Positions 10,001-21,222 of a stretch of 64,000 nucleotides of DNA are shown piece after piece. The DNA lies in NCBI RefSeq assembly GCF_963674565.1, contig NZ_OY771430.1, forward strand, positions 744,001 to 808,000, given 5' to 3'. How positions within the stretch are numbered: the first letter of the stretch is position 1; the number at the start of each line of letters is the position of its first letter. The position numbers were made by a program, and so were the translations under genes. This stretch comes from an uncultured Carboxylicivirga sp. Lineage in GTDB: Bacteria; Bacteroidota; Bacteroidia; Bacteroidales; Marinilabiliaceae. Below the pieces are notes generated by a model. That model saw only the letters and a program-made list of their open reading frames with translations. It did no database searches and was not told the origin of the DNA.

Positions 10001-10906
10001 AAAATCCTTAACGACATTGATTATTTGAATGTTAATCCAAATGACTGGACAACAGACAAAGATAAGAATGATCTTATTTCAAAGGTTATTCACAACTATC
10101 GTATGAAGTACAAAGAGTTGGAAGCAGTTGAAAAGCGCCAGAAGTACAATGTTACTATTGGTGATGAGCTTCCTGCAGGTATTGTACAGTTGGCAAAAGT
10201 ATATATTGCTAAAAAACGTAAGATTACGGTAGGTGATAAAATGGCAGGTCGTCACGGTAACAAAGGTATTGTATCACGTATTGTACGTGCTGAAGATATG
10301 CCTTTCCTTGAAGACGGTACGCCAGTTGATATCGTTTTGAACCCATTAGGTGTACCTTCAAGGATGAACCTTGGACAGATCTACGAAACTGTTCTTGGTT
10401 GGGCCGGTAAGAACCTGGGAGTGAAATTTGCTACTCCTATCTTCGATGGTGCTAAAATGGATGATTTGAACGGTTGGACTGATAAAGCAGGTGTTCCTCG
10501 TTATGGTCGTACATATTTGTATGATGGCGGAACAGGTGAGCGTTTCCATCAGCCGGCTACAGTAGGTGTGATTTACATGCTGAAACTGGGCCACATGGTT
10601 GAAGACAAGATGCACGCCAGATCGATTGGTCCTTACTCATTAATTACGCAACAGCCATTAGGTGGTAAAGCACAGTTTGGTGGTCAGCGTTTTGGTGAGA
10701 TGGAGGTATGGGCATTAGAAGCATTTGGTGCGGCTAATATCCTTCAGGAGATCTTAACTGTTAAGTCTGATGATGTAATAGGACGAGCTAAAGCTTATGA
10801 AGCTATTGTGAAAGGTGATGCACTACCACAGGCAGGTATCCCAGAATCATTGAATGTATTGCTTCATGAAATGCGCGGTCTCGGACTAAGTGTGAACTTA
10901 GATTAA
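7097..10906 (+). CDS. rpoB: RNA polymerase beta subunit
   Basis: 1269 residues, complete and without internal stops. The rifampicin-pocket region near residues 463-505 reads [19 protein letters not shown] followed by [14 protein letters not shown], with the Asp, His and Ser positions linked to resistance all wild type. The C-terminal region holds [19 protein letters not shown], the clamp/beta-prime contact segment. It forms the catalytic pincer of RNA polymerase with RpoC. Confidence 0.98.
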   Translation: MTPNTTERISFASIKNKLDYPDLLEVQLKSFREFFQMGSTPEERKLEGLYQVFNENFPITDTRNNFVLEFLDFSIDPPRYSISECIERGLTFSVPLKAKLKLYCTDPEHEDFDTVVQDVYLGTIPYMTDKGSFIINGAERVVVSQLHRSPGVFFGQSVHANGTKLYSARIIPFKGSWIEFATDINSVMYAYIDRKKKLPVTTLLRAIGYEGDKDILEIFDLADEIKVNKSSLKKVVGRKLAARVLKSWIEDFVDEDTGEVVSIERNEVIIDRETVLTDEHVDEIIDSGTKTILLHKENQNLSDFAIIYNTLQKDPCNSEKEAVVHIYRQLRNAEPPDEATARDVIDKLFFSDKRYDLGDVGRYRLNKKLNLNTDWENKVLTREDIIAIIKHLIQLINSKTDVDDIDHLSNRRVRTVGEQMANQFGVGLARMARTIRERMNVRDNEVFTPIDLINSKTLSSVINSFFGTNALSQFMDQTNPLAEITHKRRMSALGPGGLSRERAGFEVRDVHYTHYGRLCPIETPEGPNIGLISSLCVYAKINDLGFIETPYRKVENGQVDLSNEGVSYLTAEEEEEKIIAQANAPLHDDGKFVNDRVKAREEGDFPVVEPGEVHMMDVAPNQIASVAASLIPFLEHDDANRALMGSNMMRQAVPLMRPESPIVGTGLEGKLIQDSRTHVVAEGEGVVEYVDADEIVIRYDQTDDERFVSFDGETKRYRLLKYQKTNQNTSIDVKPLVTKGQRVSKGQILTDGYSTEKGELGLGRNLKVAFMPWKGYNFEDAIVISEKVVRDDIFTSIHIDEYSLEVRDTKRGLEELTSDIPNVSEEATKDLDENGLIRIGAHVKPGDILIGKITPKGESDPTPEEKLLRAIFGEKAGDVKDASLKASPSLKGVVIDKKLFSRNIKDRKSRSSEKSMIAKIDEDFARSAEELKGRLIDKLFVQLNGKTSQGVKDYLEVDIVSKGTKFTQKILNDIDYLNVNPNDWTTDKDKNDLISKVIHNYRMKYKELEAVEKRQKYNVTIGDELPAGIVQLAKVYIAKKRKITVGDKMAGRHGNKGIVSRIVRAEDMPFLEDGTPVDIVLNPLGVPSRMNLGQIYETVLGWAGKNLGVKFATPIFDGAKMDDLNGWTDKAGVPRYGRTYLYDGGTGERFHQPATVGVIYMLKLGHMVEDKMHARSIGPYSLITQQPLGGKAQFGGQRFGEMEVWALEAFGAANILQEILTVKSDDVIGRAKAYEAIVKGDALPQAGIPESLNVLLHEMRGLGLSVNLD

Positions 10907-10917
10907 TAATCTGATCG

Positions 10918-10947
10918 AAGAGGATGGTGCTTGCACCGTTCTCTTTA
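10918..10947 (+). terminator. Hairpin between rpoB and rpoC
   Basis: A 12-bp stem with two G-U pairs, AAGAGGATGGTG (10918-10929) and CACCGTTCTCTT (10934-10945), with a CTTG loop and only a short T run afterwards. It could be a weak attenuator or an RNA processing site within the rpoBC transcript. Confidence 0.5.
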
Positions 10948-10983
10948 TATCCATATTTATAATTTTCAAATACTCTACGCTAT

Positions 10984-13900
10984 ATGGCATTTAGAAGAGA
11001 TCAGAAAACAAAGACTAGTTTCAATAAGATCACTATTGGCTTGGCTTCACCGGAAGAAATTCTGGAGATGTCGAGTGGTGAGGTGCTTAAGCCTGAAACT
11101 ATCAACTACCGTACATACAAGCCTGAGCGTGACGGATTATTCTGTGAAAGAATTTTCGGTCCTGTAAAGGATTATGAATGTCACTGTGGTAAATATAAGC
11201 GTATCAGGTACCGAGGTATCGTCTGCGACCGATGTGGTGTTGAAGTAACCGAGAAGAAAGTTCGTCGCGAGAGAATGGGACATATCTCATTGGTGGTTCC
11301 TGTTGCACATATCTGGTATTTCAAGTCATTACCTAATAAAATTGGTTATTTACTTGGATTACCAACCAAAAAATTGGATACTATCATTTATTACGAGCGT
11401 TACGTTGTAATTAACGCTGGTGTAAAAGCAGAAGATGGTATTAATAAAATGGATTTCTTAACAGAAGAGGAATATCTTGATATTCTTGAAACTCTTCCAA
11501 AAGATAATCAGCATTTGGATGATGATGATCCAAACAAATTCATTGCAAAAATGGGTGCCGATGCATTACATATGTTGTTAGGCCGCATTGATTTGGATTC
11601 ATTATCTTATGACTTACGTCATAAAGCGAGCACTGAAACATCACAGCAGCGTAAGAACGAGGCATTAAAGCGTCTTCAGGTTGTTGAATCTTTCCGTGAG
11701 TCGCAAGGGATCAACCGTCCTGAATGGATGATTGTGAAAGTAGTTCCTGTTATTCCACCAGAATTGCGTCCTTTGGTACCATTGGATGGTGGTCGTTTTG
11801 CTACTTCCGACCTTAACGACTTGTATCGCCGTGTGATTATCCGTAACAATCGTTTGAAGCGATTAATTGAAATCAAAGCTCCGGAAGTAATCTTACGTAA
11901 CGAAAAACGTATGTTACAGGAAGCTGTGGATTCATTGTTCGATAACTCACGTAAATCAAATGCTGTTAAAACTGATTCAAACCGTCCTTTAAAATCATTA
12001 AGTGATAGTTTGAAAGGTAAGCAAGGACGTTTCCGTCAGAACTTATTGGGTAAGCGTGTTGACTACTCAGCTCGTTCTGTAATTGTTGTAGGTCCTGAGC
12101 TAAACATGCATGAGTGTGGTATTCCAAAAGATATGGCAGCTGAGCTGTTTAAACCATTTGTTATCCGTAAGCTTATTGAGCGTGGGGTAGTAAAAACGGT
12201 TAAATCAGCTAAGAAAATTGTTGACCGTAAAGATCCTGTAGTATGGGATATTTTGGAAAATGTAATGAAAGGTCACCCGGTATTATTAAACCGTGCCCCT
12301 ACGCTTCACCGTTTAGGTATTCAGGCATTCCAGCCTAAAATGATCGAAGGTAAAGCAATTCAGTTACACCCACTTGCTTGTTCTGCATTTAACGCCGACT
12401 TTGACGGTGACCAAATGGCGGTTCACTTACCATTAGGTAATGCTGCAATTTTGGAAGCTCAAATGTTGATGTTAGGTTCTCAAAATATTTTGAACCCTGC
12501 TAACGGTGCGCCTATTACTGTACCTTCTCAGGATATGGTTTTGGGTCTATATTATATGACCAAAGCTCGTGAAGGTGCCAAAGGTGAAGGATTGATTTTC
12601 TATTCACCAGAGGAGACTAAAATTGCCTTTAACGAAAAACGTGTTGACTTACATGCAATCGTAAAAGTTAAAACTAATGATTTAAATGCTGAAGGTGAGA
12701 TTGTTAAAACAATAATCGAAACTACAGTTGGACGAATCTTATTTAATGAGTTTGTTCCTTCTAAGGCAGGATATATCAATAAGGTATTAACTAAGAAAGC
12801 GTTGCGTGATATTATTGGTGACGTTCATAAAGTTTGTGGTACACCACGTACTGCTGCTTTCCTTGATGATATTAAAAACCTTGGATACCGTATGGCATTC
12901 GAAGGTGGTCTGTCGTTTAACCTGGGTGACGTAATTATTCCTGCTGAAAAAGAAACTCTCGTTCAGGAAGGGTATGATGAAGTTGAAGAAGTAATGAATA
13001 ACTATAACATGGGTTTCATTACCAACAACGAACGTTACAACCAGATTATCGATATCTGGACGCATGTTAACGCTCGATTGACTCAAACGTTAATGAATCA
13101 GTTGAGTTCTGACAGACAAGGTTTCAACTCAGTATACATGATGCTTGACTCAGGTGCGAGGGGTTCTAAGGAACAGATTCGTCAGTTGTCAGGTATGAGG
13201 GGTCTGATGGCAAAACCTCAGAAATCAGGTGCTGAAGGAGGTCAGATTATTGAGAACCCAATTCTTTCGAACTTTAAAGAAGGACTGTCGGTATTAGAGT
13301 ACTTTATCTCTACTCACGGTGCTCGTAAAGGTTTGGCGGATACAGCTCTTAAAACTGCGGATGCGGGATACCTTACTCGTCGTTTGGTTGATGTATCTCA
13401 GGATGTGGTTATTCTGGAAGAAGATTGTGGTACGTTAAGAGGTTTAACAGCAACTGACATCAAAAATAACGAAGAAGTTGTTGCTTCACTATACGAGCGT
13501 ATTCTTGGACGTGTTTCTGTTCACGATATTTATCACCCAAGTACCGGTGAAAAACTGGTAACAGCTGGTGAAGAGATTGTTGAAGATCAGGCTAAATTGA
13601 TTGAGGACTCACCAATTGAGCGTGTTGAAATTCGTTCTGTACTGACTTGTGAATCAAAACAAGGTGTTTGTGCTAAGTGTTACGGACGTAACCTTGCAAC
13701 AGGCCGTATGGTTCAAATGGGTGAATCGGTTGGTGTAATTGCTGCACAGTCAATCGGTGAACCGGGTACACAGTTGACACTTCGTACATTCCACGTAGGG
13801 GGTACTGCAGGTAACATTACTTCAGAAAACAGTATCAACGCTAAGTACGATGGTGTTGTTGAAATTGAAGAGTTACGTACTGTACCATCAACTTCTGAAG

Positions 13901-15258
13901 AAGGAACTGAAGTGGATGTGGTGATCGGTCGTTTGGCTGAATTGCGTATTATCGACAAGAATACCAATATTGCCTTAACTACGCACCCAATTCCTTATGG
14001 TGCTAAACTTCACATTAAGAACGGAGCTGAAATTAAGAAAGGCGATGTGATTTGTGAATGGGACCCATATAACGCATTGATCATTACTGAAAAAAGCGGT
14101 AAAGTTTCTTTCGAAAATATGATTGATGGTGTTACTTACAAAGAGGAATCGGATGAACAAACTGGTTTCCGCGAAAAAGTAATCACTGAAACCCGTGATA
14201 AGACCAAGAACCCATCATTGCGTATCTTAAGTGCCGATGGTGAGATCTTAAAAACATATAACTTACCTGTAGGAGCTCACCTTTCTGTTGATGAAGGTGA
14301 TGAAGTGAAAATGGGTCAAATATTAGCTAAGATTCCTCGTGCTGTTGGTAAGGCTGGTGATATCACCGGTGGTCTTCCAAGGGTAACTGAATTGTTCGAA
14401 GCTCGTAACCCAAGTAACCCTGCAGTAGTATCTGAAGTTGATGGAGAGGTAACGTTTGGTAAGATCAAGCGTGGTAACCGCGAAATCATGGTAACTTCTA
14501 AAATAGGTGAAGTGAAGAAGTATCTAGTATCACTTTCTAAGCAGATCCTTGTTCAGGAGAATGACTATGTTCGTGCAGGTACACCTCTTTCTGACGGAGC
14601 AACTACTCCATCAGATATCTTGAGTATTAAAGGTCCTACTGCTGTTCAGGAATATATTGTGAACGAAGTTCAGGATGTATACCGTCTACAGGGTGTAAAA
14701 ATCAATGATAAGCACTTCGAAATTATCGTACGTCAGATGATGCGTAAGGTAGATATCGATGATCCGGGAGATACTAAATTCCTTGAAAAGCAAATCGTTG
14801 ATAAGATTGAGTTCATGGAAGAGAACGACAATATCTGGGGTAAAAAAGTAATTGAAGATTCTGGTGATTCACAAACATTGAAGCCAGGTATGATCATTAC
14901 TGCCCGTCGTTTGCGTGATGAGAACTCTCAGTTGAAGCGTCGTGACTTGAAACTGGTAACTGCTCGTGAAGCAATTCCTGCTACATCAAGTCAGGTATTA
15001 CAGGGTATCACCCGTGCTGCACTTCAAACTAAGAGCTTCATGTCAGCTGCATCCTTCCAGGAAACAACCAAAGTGTTAAATGAAGCTGCAATCCAGGGTA
15101 AAGTCGACAGACTTGAAGGATTGAAGGAAAATGTGATCTGTGGTCACTTGATTCCTGCCGGTACAGGTGTGCGTTCATATAACAAGGTGGTTGTAGGATC
15201 ACGTGAAGAATTTGACCGCTTGGTAGGTAAAGAAGTGGTTGAAGAAAATCAAGACTAA
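10984..15258 (+). CDS. rpoC: RNA polymerase beta-prime subunit
   Basis: 1424 residues, one unbroken chain. N-terminal zinc site [20 protein letters not shown] (about 66-85), the absolutely conserved catalytic [12 protein letters not shown] (about 470-481) whose three aspartates hold the active-site magnesium, and the second zinc site [11 protein letters not shown] (about 889-899). The trigger loop/bridge helix region and a C-terminal [15 protein letters not shown] segment follow. It forms the catalytic core with RpoB. Confidence 0.98.
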   Translation: MAFRRDQKTKTSFNKITIGLASPEEILEMSSGEVLKPETINYRTYKPERDGLFCERIFGPVKDYECHCGKYKRIRYRGIVCDRCGVEVTEKKVRRERMGHISLVVPVAHIWYFKSLPNKIGYLLGLPTKKLDTIIYYERYVVINAGVKAEDGINKMDFLTEEEYLDILETLPKDNQHLDDDDPNKFIAKMGADALHMLLGRIDLDSLSYDLRHKASTETSQQRKNEALKRLQVVESFRESQGINRPEWMIVKVVPVIPPELRPLVPLDGGRFATSDLNDLYRRVIIRNNRLKRLIEIKAPEVILRNEKRMLQEAVDSLFDNSRKSNAVKTDSNRPLKSLSDSLKGKQGRFRQNLLGKRVDYSARSVIVVGPELNMHECGIPKDMAAELFKPFVIRKLIERGVVKTVKSAKKIVDRKDPVVWDILENVMKGHPVLLNRAPTLHRLGIQAFQPKMIEGKAIQLHPLACSAFNADFDGDQMAVHLPLGNAAILEAQMLMLGSQNILNPANGAPITVPSQDMVLGLYYMTKAREGAKGEGLIFYSPEETKIAFNEKRVDLHAIVKVKTNDLNAEGEIVKTIIETTVGRILFNEFVPSKAGYINKVLTKKALRDIIGDVHKVCGTPRTAAFLDDIKNLGYRMAFEGGLSFNLGDVIIPAEKETLVQEGYDEVEEVMNNYNMGFITNNERYNQIIDIWTHVNARLTQTLMNQLSSDRQGFNSVYMMLDSGARGSKEQIRQLSGMRGLMAKPQKSGAEGGQIIENPILSNFKEGLSVLEYFISTHGARKGLADTALKTADAGYLTRRLVDVSQDVVILEEDCGTLRGLTATDIKNNEEVVASLYERILGRVSVHDIYHPSTGEKLVTAGEEIVEDQAKLIEDSPIERVEIRSVLTCESKQGVCAKCYGRNLATGRMVQMGESVGVIAAQSIGEPGTQLTLRTFHVGGTAGNITSENSINAKYDGVVEIEELRTVPSTSEEGTEVDVVIGRLAELRIIDKNTNIALTTHPIPYGAKLHIKNGAEIKKGDVICEWDPYNALIITEKSGKVSFENMIDGVTYKEESDEQTGFREKVITETRDKTKNPSLRILSADGEILKTYNLPVGAHLSVDEGDEVKMGQILAKIPRAVGKAGDITGGLPRVTELFEARNPSNPAVVSEVDGEVTFGKIKRGNREIMVTSKIGEVKKYLVSLSKQILVQENDYVRAGTPLSDGATTPSDILSIKGPTAVQEYIVNEVQDVYRLQGVKINDKHFEIIVRQMMRKVDIDDPGDTKFLEKQIVDKIEFMEENDNIWGKKVIEDSGDSQTLKPGMIITARRLRDENSQLKRRDLKLVTAREAIPATSSQVLQGITRAALQTKSFMSAASFQETTKVLNEAAIQGKVDRLEGLKENVICGHLIPAGTGVRSYNKVVVGSREEFDRLVGKEVVEENQD

Positions 15259-15284
15259 ATAATTTATTTTGAGATAAGGAGAGA

Positions 15285-15315
15285 GGGGGAGCACGTTAGT
15301 GACTTCCCCTTTTTT
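15285..15315 (+). terminator. Intrinsic terminator after rpoC
   Basis: GGGGGAG (15285-15291) plus CAC pair with GTG and CTTCCCC (15303-15309), with one bulged A, followed by T6 (15310-15315). It lies 26 nt after rpoC and just before the DUF3467 gene. Confidence 0.75.
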
Positions 15316-15329
15316 GAAAAAATATAGCT

Positions 15330-15656
15330 ATGGAAGATAAGAAGAATCAGAATCAGTTGAATATCGAGCTTAAGGAAGATGTTGCACAAGGTGTTTATTC
15401 TAACCTTGCTGTTATTACCCATTCACCTTCGGAGTTTGTGCTCGATTTTGTGAGAGTTATGCCAGGTGTGCCCAAAGCACAGGTGAAATCGCGTGTTATC
15501 ATAACACCTGAGCATGCTAAACGTTTGATGAATGCATTGAATGACAACATAAAACGTTATGAGTCGATTCATGGTCCGATTAAGCAATCGGTACCACAGG
15601 GACCTGACGGAGGGCCTGTGATGCCAATGAATTTTGGACCAACCGGACAAGCTTAA
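15330..15656 (+). CDS. DUF3467 family protein
   Basis: 108 residues starting MEDKKNQNQLNIELKEDVAQ, with the family segment VYSNLAVITHSPSEFVLDFV and PGVPKAQVKSRVIITPEHAK. The C-terminal 20 residues are glycine/proline-rich and look disordered. Members are common in Bacteroidota directly after rpoC; the function is not established. It has its own terminator and sits behind the rpoC terminator, so it may rely on read-through. Confidence 0.85.
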   Translation: MEDKKNQNQLNIELKEDVAQGVYSNLAVITHSPSEFVLDFVRVMPGVPKAQVKSRVIITPEHAKRLMNALNDNIKRYESIHGPIKQSVPQGPDGGPVMPMNFGPTGQA

Positions 15657-15661
15657 AAAAT

Positions 15662-15690
15662 AAAACGGGGCAATTTGCTCCGTTTTTTTT
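15662..15690 (+). terminator. Terminator after the DUF3467 gene
   Basis: AAAACGGGGC (15662-15671) pairs with GCTCCGTTTT (15677-15686) with one G-U and an AATTT loop, then the T run to 15690. Ends the rpoBC-DUF3467 unit. Confidence 0.85.
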
Positions 15691-15710
15691 ATTTTTAAAT
15701 AAAAAATCAA

Positions 15711-16877
15711 ATGACCATTCGTCTCCTGTTGTGTATCCTTTTGGCTATTTTTATTTCATCGTGTTCTGCACAGACCGAAAAATCACAGATTATATTAGGT
15801 GCTGAGCAATTTGAATCCTACTTACCATTGTTAAAAGATAAGAAAGTTGGATTATTGGTTAATCATACTTCACTTGTCAATTCGACACATTTGCTTGATA
15901 CTTTATTAGCACAAAATATTGATGTTCAAAAAGTATTTGCTCCCGAACATGGTTTCAGAGGAAATGCTGATGCCGGTGAGTTGATTAAAAGTGATGTAGA
16001 TATAAAAACAGGAATTCCAATTGTTTCGATGTATGGTAAAAGTAAGAAGCCTTCTAAGGAGACGATGGCAGGGTTAGATGCTATTGTTTTTGATATCCAG
16101 GATGTAGGCGTTCGCTTTTACACTTATATTTCTTCGATGCATTACATGATGGAGGCATGTGCTGAAAATAATGTGCAAATGATTGTGTTGGATCGCCCAA
16201 ATCCGAATGGCGACTATTTTAATGGTCCGGTTTTACAAAAGAAATTTCAATCATTTGTTGGGATGCATCCAATACCTGTGGTGCATGGTCTCACGGTTGG
16301 TGAATTGGCAAAAATGATAAATGATGAGTATTGGTTAACGGATAGCCTGAAGACTAGGTTGACGGTAATTCCAATGCAGCATTATAGCCATGATACTTTT
16401 TATTCCTTACCAGTTAAACCTTCGCCCAATTTACCCAATGATATATCAATTAGATTATATCCTTCCTTATGCTTTTTCGAAGCAACAACAATCAGTGTTG
16501 GACGTGGCACCTATATGCCGTTTCAGGTGATTGGTTATCCTGATTCCTGTATGGGAGATTTTACATTTACTCCTGTATCCATTGACGGAATGTCAAAATA
16601 TCCGCCACAACAGGATCAATTATGTTATGGAGTTGATCTCAGACAGGAACCATTAAGTCATCAGTTTACACTTAAGTACTTTGTTGATTTTATGAATAAA
16701 TGTATTCCTGCAGATACTTTAATCGACAGGGTTAAATGGTTTAATCTTCTTGCCGGCAATGATACGCTTTTAAAAAAAATAAAGGACGGATGGTCGGAAG
16801 AACAGATTAAAGAAAGCTGGCATGATGAATTAAACAACTATGCTATTTTAAGACAAAAGTATTTGTTATATCCATGA
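15711..16877 (+). CDS. DUF1343/NamZ-like exo-beta-N-acetylmuramidase, lipoprotein
   Basis: 388 residues with a lipoprotein signal ending near Cys18 (FISSC). The body has the DUF1343 hallmarks KKVGLLVNHTSL, FAPEHGFRGNADAG, FDIQDVGVRFYTYISSM and DRPNPNGDYFNGP. Characterised members (family GH171, NamZ) cleave N-acetylmuramic acid from the non-reducing end of peptidoglycan fragments. Ten nucleotides downstream lies a NagZ-type enzyme, which fits sequential removal of MurNAc and GlcNAc. Substrate is inferred from family and neighbour only. Confidence 0.82.
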   Translation: MTIRLLLCILLAIFISSCSAQTEKSQIILGAEQFESYLPLLKDKKVGLLVNHTSLVNSTHLLDTLLAQNIDVQKVFAPEHGFRGNADAGELIKSDVDIKTGIPIVSMYGKSKKPSKETMAGLDAIVFDIQDVGVRFYTYISSMHYMMEACAENNVQMIVLDRPNPNGDYFNGPVLQKKFQSFVGMHPIPVVHGLTVGELAKMINDEYWLTDSLKTRLTVIPMQHYSHDTFYSLPVKPSPNLPNDISIRLYPSLCFFEATTISVGRGTYMPFQVIGYPDSCMGDFTFTPVSIDGMSKYPPQQDQLCYGVDLRQEPLSHQFTLKYFVDFMNKCIPADTLIDRVKWFNLLAGNDTLLKKIKDGWSEEQIKESWHDELNNYAILRQKYLLYP

Positions 16878-16887
16878 TAAACATTGT

Positions 16888-19782
16888 ATGAAATCTATTA
16901 TAAAATTTCTTCTGGTACTTATATTACCGATCAATATTACTGCTCAATCTAATTTTCCGTTTTATGTAGACGAAACTGCAAAGCAATGGGTAGATAGTAT
17001 TTATCAAACATTGTCTGTTGATGAGCAAATAGCACAATTGTTTTGGATAGCCGTTGAAAATACTGCTGATGAGAATGCTATATTGAGAAATGAGAACCTA
17101 ATTAGAGAAACTAAACCGGGAGGAATCATATTTTTTGAGAGTCAATCCTCTGAAGTTATAGATCTGATTAACCGTTTAAATAATGTATCAGAAGTGCCAT
17201 TAATTGTGGCAATAGATGGGGAGTGGGGTTTAGGTATGCGTTTAAAGGATGCAAATTCATTTCCTTATCAAATGACATTAGGTGCTATTCAAAATGATAG
17301 TTTGATTTATAAAATGGGTTGGGAAATAGGTTGCCAGATGAGACAAATGGGCATTAATGTAAATCTGGCTCCTGTGGTTGATGTTAATAATAATCCGGAT
17401 AATCCTGTAATTGGTAAACGATCATTTGGAGAAGACCCGCTAAATGTTGCCCTTAAATCATGGGCTTATGCAAAGGGCTTGCAAGATGCCGGTATTCTGG
17501 CTGTTGCCAAACATTTTCCGGGACATGGAGATACAAATAAAGATTCGCATCTTACCTTACCGGTTATATCGCACTCAAAAGAGCGATTGGACAGTATTGA
17601 GTTAGTGCCTTTCCAGTATGTTATTGAAAAGGGGATTAAGGGTGTTATGACTGCTCATTTAGCTGTTACATCCTTGGAGGAAAATAAACAGTTACAGTCA
17701 AGTTTATCAAAATCTATTACAACTGATTTGTTACAGACCCAAATGGGATTTAAAGGGCTTGTTATTACTGATGCTATGAATATGAAAGGCGTATCAGACT
17801 ATTCAAGTGTTGGTGAAAATGAATTACAGGCTTTAATAGCTGGAAACGATATAATTGAATTTAGTCCTGATCTGAAGAAATCAATCGAAACTATAAAAAA
17901 GGCTCTTCAATCAGGTAAATTATCTCAAAAGACTATCGAAGAGAAATGTAAGAAAGCTTTACTGGCAAAATATGATTGTGGTCTTAGTAAAGTCAGACCA
18001 GATTCCTTTACTTTTTGTAAAGACCATTCAAGAGCTGATTATTTGAAATCAAGGTTATATAAAGAAGCCATAACAGTTCTTAAGAATGAAGCTGGTATTC
18101 CATTTAAAAAATTGGATGGAAAACCGATTTCAGTAGTTTGTTTTGATAAAGCTGAAGGATGGAAAAACAATTTTTTAAGGTATCTGGATGTTGAAATAAT
18201 AGATGGTGCTAATAGTAATATTGATTTATTAGATAATGCGTCTACGATATTGATAATTCCCGACAATAAGGTTTACAAAAAGTATCAGCAACAAATAGAT
18301 CAGCTTTTGCTTAAGGAAAATTGTATTTTGGTTTACCAGGGAAACCCATATCAATTGGCTGAAATTGAAAATTTTGATAACGCAGAAAGTATCATTTTAA
18401 CTTATGAAAACAATACTATTACCAGAGATTGGATAACTCAGCTTTTATTTGGAGCTATTGAAGCCAATGGAACTTTACCGGTTAGTATTAGTGAAAAGTA
18501 CAAAGCAGGTTATGGACTGACAATTGAATCATTAAACAGATTATCTTATACACAACCTGAAGAGTTTGATTTAGATTCTCACTTTATTACAGCAAAGGTT
18601 GATTCGGTTGTGAATGCAGGATTAGCGATGAAAGCATTTCCTGGCTGTAGGGTTTTTGTTGCCATTGATGGTAAGGTGATATTCAATAAATGTTATGGTT
18701 TTCATACTTATGACAGTATCTTTCCTGTTCAGGAACATGATGTGTATGATTTGGCATCTGTTACCAAAATATCTGGGCCATTACCTCTTATTATGAAGGG
18801 AGTGGATGAAGGACTGATTGATTTGGAAAAGCCTTTCTCAACCTATTGGCCTGACTGGCACAAAAAGCTTTTTCACAGGTCAAATAAGGAGGGGCTGATC
18901 TTCAAAGAAGTATTGGCTCATCAGGCAGCTTTAACACCTTATATCAACTATTATCCTTTCACCTTAAAGAATGGTGTTTATAATAGTCGTTTTTACGATG
19001 ATCATTTTTCAGATAGGTTTTCGTTGCAGATAGATAATGATGTGTTCCTGAAAACATCTTTTAAAAAGAAGATTTATAAAGAAATACGTAAGTCACCTTT
19101 GTTAAATGAACATAAATACACATACAGTGGATTATCTTTTATTATTTATCCTGAACTTTTAACCAATCTTTTTGATCACAACTACGAAGAATATCTTTAT
19201 AGTCAGTTTTATAAGCCTCTGGGAGCATCATCACTTTGCTACCTGCCTCTTTCAAAGATGGATACCTGCAGAATTCTTCCTACTGAGATAGATAATAATT
19301 ATCGACATAAATTGGTTAAAGGATGGGTTCACGATGAAGCAGCTGCGGTAATGGGTGGTGTTTCAGGAAATGCAGGTTTATTTGCTTCTGTTCATGATTT
19401 GGCAAAACTGATGCAGATGTATCTTCAGAATGGAGAATATGGGGGTATACGATACCTAAGTGCTGATGTTATGAAACAATTCAGTAGCGTTCAGTATCCC
19501 GAAAATGAAAACAGAAGAGGACTGGGCTTTGATAAACCAATTTTTGGTAATGATACTTTATCCATTGATCAATCTTACCCAGCACCGGGAGTAAGTGCTG
19601 CCAGTTTCGGACACAGTGGTTTTACCGGCACTTTTGTTTGGATGGATCCCCAATATAAAATGTTATATATATTCTTGTCGAATAGAGTTTATCCAACAAG
19701 GGATAACAGACTACTTTATCAAAAGAATATCAGACCTACGATACAACAGGTTTTTTACGATGCGTTAAAATCTAAGAATTAA
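16888..19782 (+). CDS. NagZ-type GH3 beta-N-acetylglucosaminidase fused to a serine beta-lactamase-like domain
   Basis: 964 residues with a signal peptide (about 1-20). Residues about 30-370 are a GH3 NagZ-like domain with the signature KHFPGHGDTNKDSH (208-221) and the nucleophile region VITDAMNMK (Asp295). A linker domain (about 395-540) follows, then a beta-lactamase/transpeptidase-like domain (about 565-960) with Ser624-x-x-Lys627 (SVTK), YSG near 746, and HSGFTG near the C-terminus. The GH3 half should remove GlcNAc from muropeptides; the second half may act as an esterase, peptidase or amide hydrolase. It ends 4 nt inside the convergent gene. Confidence 0.85.
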   Translation: MKSIIKFLLVLILPINITAQSNFPFYVDETAKQWVDSIYQTLSVDEQIAQLFWIAVENTADENAILRNENLIRETKPGGIIFFESQSSEVIDLINRLNNVSEVPLIVAIDGEWGLGMRLKDANSFPYQMTLGAIQNDSLIYKMGWEIGCQMRQMGINVNLAPVVDVNNNPDNPVIGKRSFGEDPLNVALKSWAYAKGLQDAGILAVAKHFPGHGDTNKDSHLTLPVISHSKERLDSIELVPFQYVIEKGIKGVMTAHLAVTSLEENKQLQSSLSKSITTDLLQTQMGFKGLVITDAMNMKGVSDYSSVGENELQALIAGNDIIEFSPDLKKSIETIKKALQSGKLSQKTIEEKCKKALLAKYDCGLSKVRPDSFTFCKDHSRADYLKSRLYKEAITVLKNEAGIPFKKLDGKPISVVCFDKAEGWKNNFLRYLDVEIIDGANSNIDLLDNASTILIIPDNKVYKKYQQQIDQLLLKENCILVYQGNPYQLAEIENFDNAESIILTYENNTITRDWITQLLFGAIEANGTLPVSISEKYKAGYGLTIESLNRLSYTQPEEFDLDSHFITAKVDSVVNAGLAMKAFPGCRVFVAIDGKVIFNKCYGFHTYDSIFPVQEHDVYDLASVTKISGPLPLIMKGVDEGLIDLEKPFSTYWPDWHKKLFHRSNKEGLIFKEVLAHQAALTPYINYYPFTLKNGVYNSRFYDDHFSDRFSLQIDNDVFLKTSFKKKIYKEIRKSPLLNEHKYTYSGLSFIIYPELLTNLFDHNYEEYLYSQFYKPLGASSLCYLPLSKMDTCRILPTEIDNNYRHKLVKGWVHDEAAAVMGGVSGNAGLFASVHDLAKLMQMYLQNGEYGGIRYLSADVMKQFSSVQYPENENRRGLGFDKPIFGNDTLSIDQSYPAPGVSAASFGHSGFTGTFVWMDPQYKMLYIFLSNRVYPTRDNRLLYQKNIRPTIQQVFYDALKSKN

Positions 19783-20504
19783 AAATCATCAGGAAGTTCC
19801 TGCTGAGTCATTTCAGGAGAAACAGGATTTGGATTCATTTTGTAAAAAATCTGTTTCTCGGTGATGTCCATTACAAGCACCTTCATGTGAATGAGATTTA
19901 TCAGGATTTTTTCTGCTTTTCGAGGACTGATGCGAGCCATTCCGCAAAACCTAGAGAAGGTGATATAACCATGAATTTCAAGATAAGATAGAAGTTTACT
20001 CTCGGCATATTTGATTTTTAACATGCCCCCACTTCCTTCTTTCTCTTTTTGCCAAACCTCCAATAAAATTCGGTTGGCCATAATGTTTTGATCCTTAACA
20101 CGTACATATGCTCTGGGTTTACCGTCTTTATCAGGAGCACGGTGTGGACGTTTATTACTTTTTGGAATAATGATTTCAAGAACAGTTTTACCTTCAACTT
20201 CCCATTTTCTGGTTTCGAACGGAACCTGTGGTTTGCAATGAATTTTAGCTGCTGCCTCAATCATGTAATATTCCTCATCAGATTCGACACCTGCAATTCT
20301 GCCATTGTCTTTTACTCCTAATAGCAATCTCCCACCATCGGTATTAGCAAAGGCAGATAATGAGCGGGCTATCTTTTTTGAGTCATTAACAGCAAATTTA
20401 AAATCCTGTGTCTGATGCTCACCTTCGGCAATCATATTTAATAGTTCTTTCCCTTCCACAACTAAAATTCTTTTGTGCAAAGGTCGGAAAAAAGTTGTCA
20501 TCAA
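19779..20504 (-). CDS. AlbA_2 (Schlafen-type ATP-binding) domain protein
   Basis: 241 residues. The AlbA_2 domain (about 20-150) has GEHQTQDFKFAVNDSKKIAR, SAFANTDGGRLLLGVKDNG, and the RAYVRVKDQN strand typical of the family. A C-terminal winged-helix-like part (about 165-225) contains YITFSRFCGMARISPRKAEK. Family members are often described as putative transcriptional regulators or nucleic-acid-binding ATPases, but this one has no known target. It is convergent with, and overlaps by 4 nt, the GH3 fusion gene. Confidence 0.75.
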   Translation of the reverse strand: MMTTFFRPLHKRILVVEGKELLNMIAEGEHQTQDFKFAVNDSKKIARSLSAFANTDGGRLLLGVKDNGRIAGVESDEEYYMIEAAAKIHCKPQVPFETRKWEVEGKTVLEIIIPKSNKRPHRAPDKDGKPRAYVRVKDQNIMANRILLEVWQKEKEGSGGMLKIKYAESKLLSYLEIHGYITFSRFCGMARISPRKAEKILINLIHMKVLVMDITEKQIFYKMNPNPVSPEMTQQELPDDF

Positions 20505-20723
20505 CGAAATATTACTTTATTTCCAGAATCAGGCATTAATCAAGCAAGTGCTTTGCCTAATAGTATGTAGTGTGTTGATAAATAGTTATTAAGAATAAGT
20601 CTTTATAATACTTAAATAGGAAAATAGTGATATTTATCATGTGACAAAATCGTTAAAAAATATTAAATTACTGAAAAATATCTCTAATAAATAGAGCAGT
20701 GATCACCCTTAAATTTCGCAATT

Positions 20724-21203
20724 ATGACAGAAGTGAAACAACTGGTTCAAAACCTTGCTGATCAATATGGCAGAAACCAGGAAAGTCTGTTACCAATTCT
20801 GCAAGGTATTGTAAACAGAGAGCAACACATTTCAGAAGATGCGATGATTGAAGTAGCCCGGGAATTGAATATTTCGGCAGCTCAGGTTTATGGAACTGCA
20901 ACGTTTTATTCTTTTCTAAACACCAAACCCCTAGGCAAGTATGTCATTCGTGTTTGTAAAACAATTACGTGCATGATGCACGGAAAAAATCAGATTATAA
21001 AAGAACTTGAAACCGTTCTGAAGGTGAATCTGGGAGAGACCACACACGATGGCAAATTTACCCTGCTCGAAACTAACTGTCTTGGTCAATGTCATAAAGG
21101 CCCGGCAATGTTAATTAACGATAAACCCTACACCGAACTTACTCCTGATAAGGTGAGAGAGATTATAATGATGTATCGTGATAAGGAGTTACGAGTAAAC
21201 TAA
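20724..21203 (+). CDS. NuoE/HydC-like [2Fe-2S] subunit of a hydrogenase
   Basis: 159 residues. N-terminal helical part followed by a thioredoxin-like [2Fe-2S] domain with Cys in RVCKTITCMMHG and NCLGQCHKGP, the four-Cys pattern of NuoE/HydC proteins. It would pass electrons from the flavin subunit to HydA. It opens a three-gene set (NuoE-like, NuoF-like, HydA) with 19 and 17 nt gaps. The second HydC in the locus (35941) is a diverged paralogue. Confidence 0.88.
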   Translation: MTEVKQLVQNLADQYGRNQESLLPILQGIVNREQHISEDAMIEVARELNISAAQVYGTATFYSFLNTKPLGKYVIRVCKTITCMMHGKNQIIKELETVLKVNLGETTHDGKFTLLETNCLGQCHKGPAMLINDKPYTELTPDKVREIIMMYRDKELRVN

Positions 21204-21222
21204 CCATTAAAATCTTTCAACT

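Noticed and set aside
20625..20642. Possible Rex-like operator (GTGA-N6-TCA) ahead of the first hydrogenase set
   Set aside because: Only one half-site is close to the TTGTGA consensus; the other deviates at the last three positions, and the region is very AT-rich.
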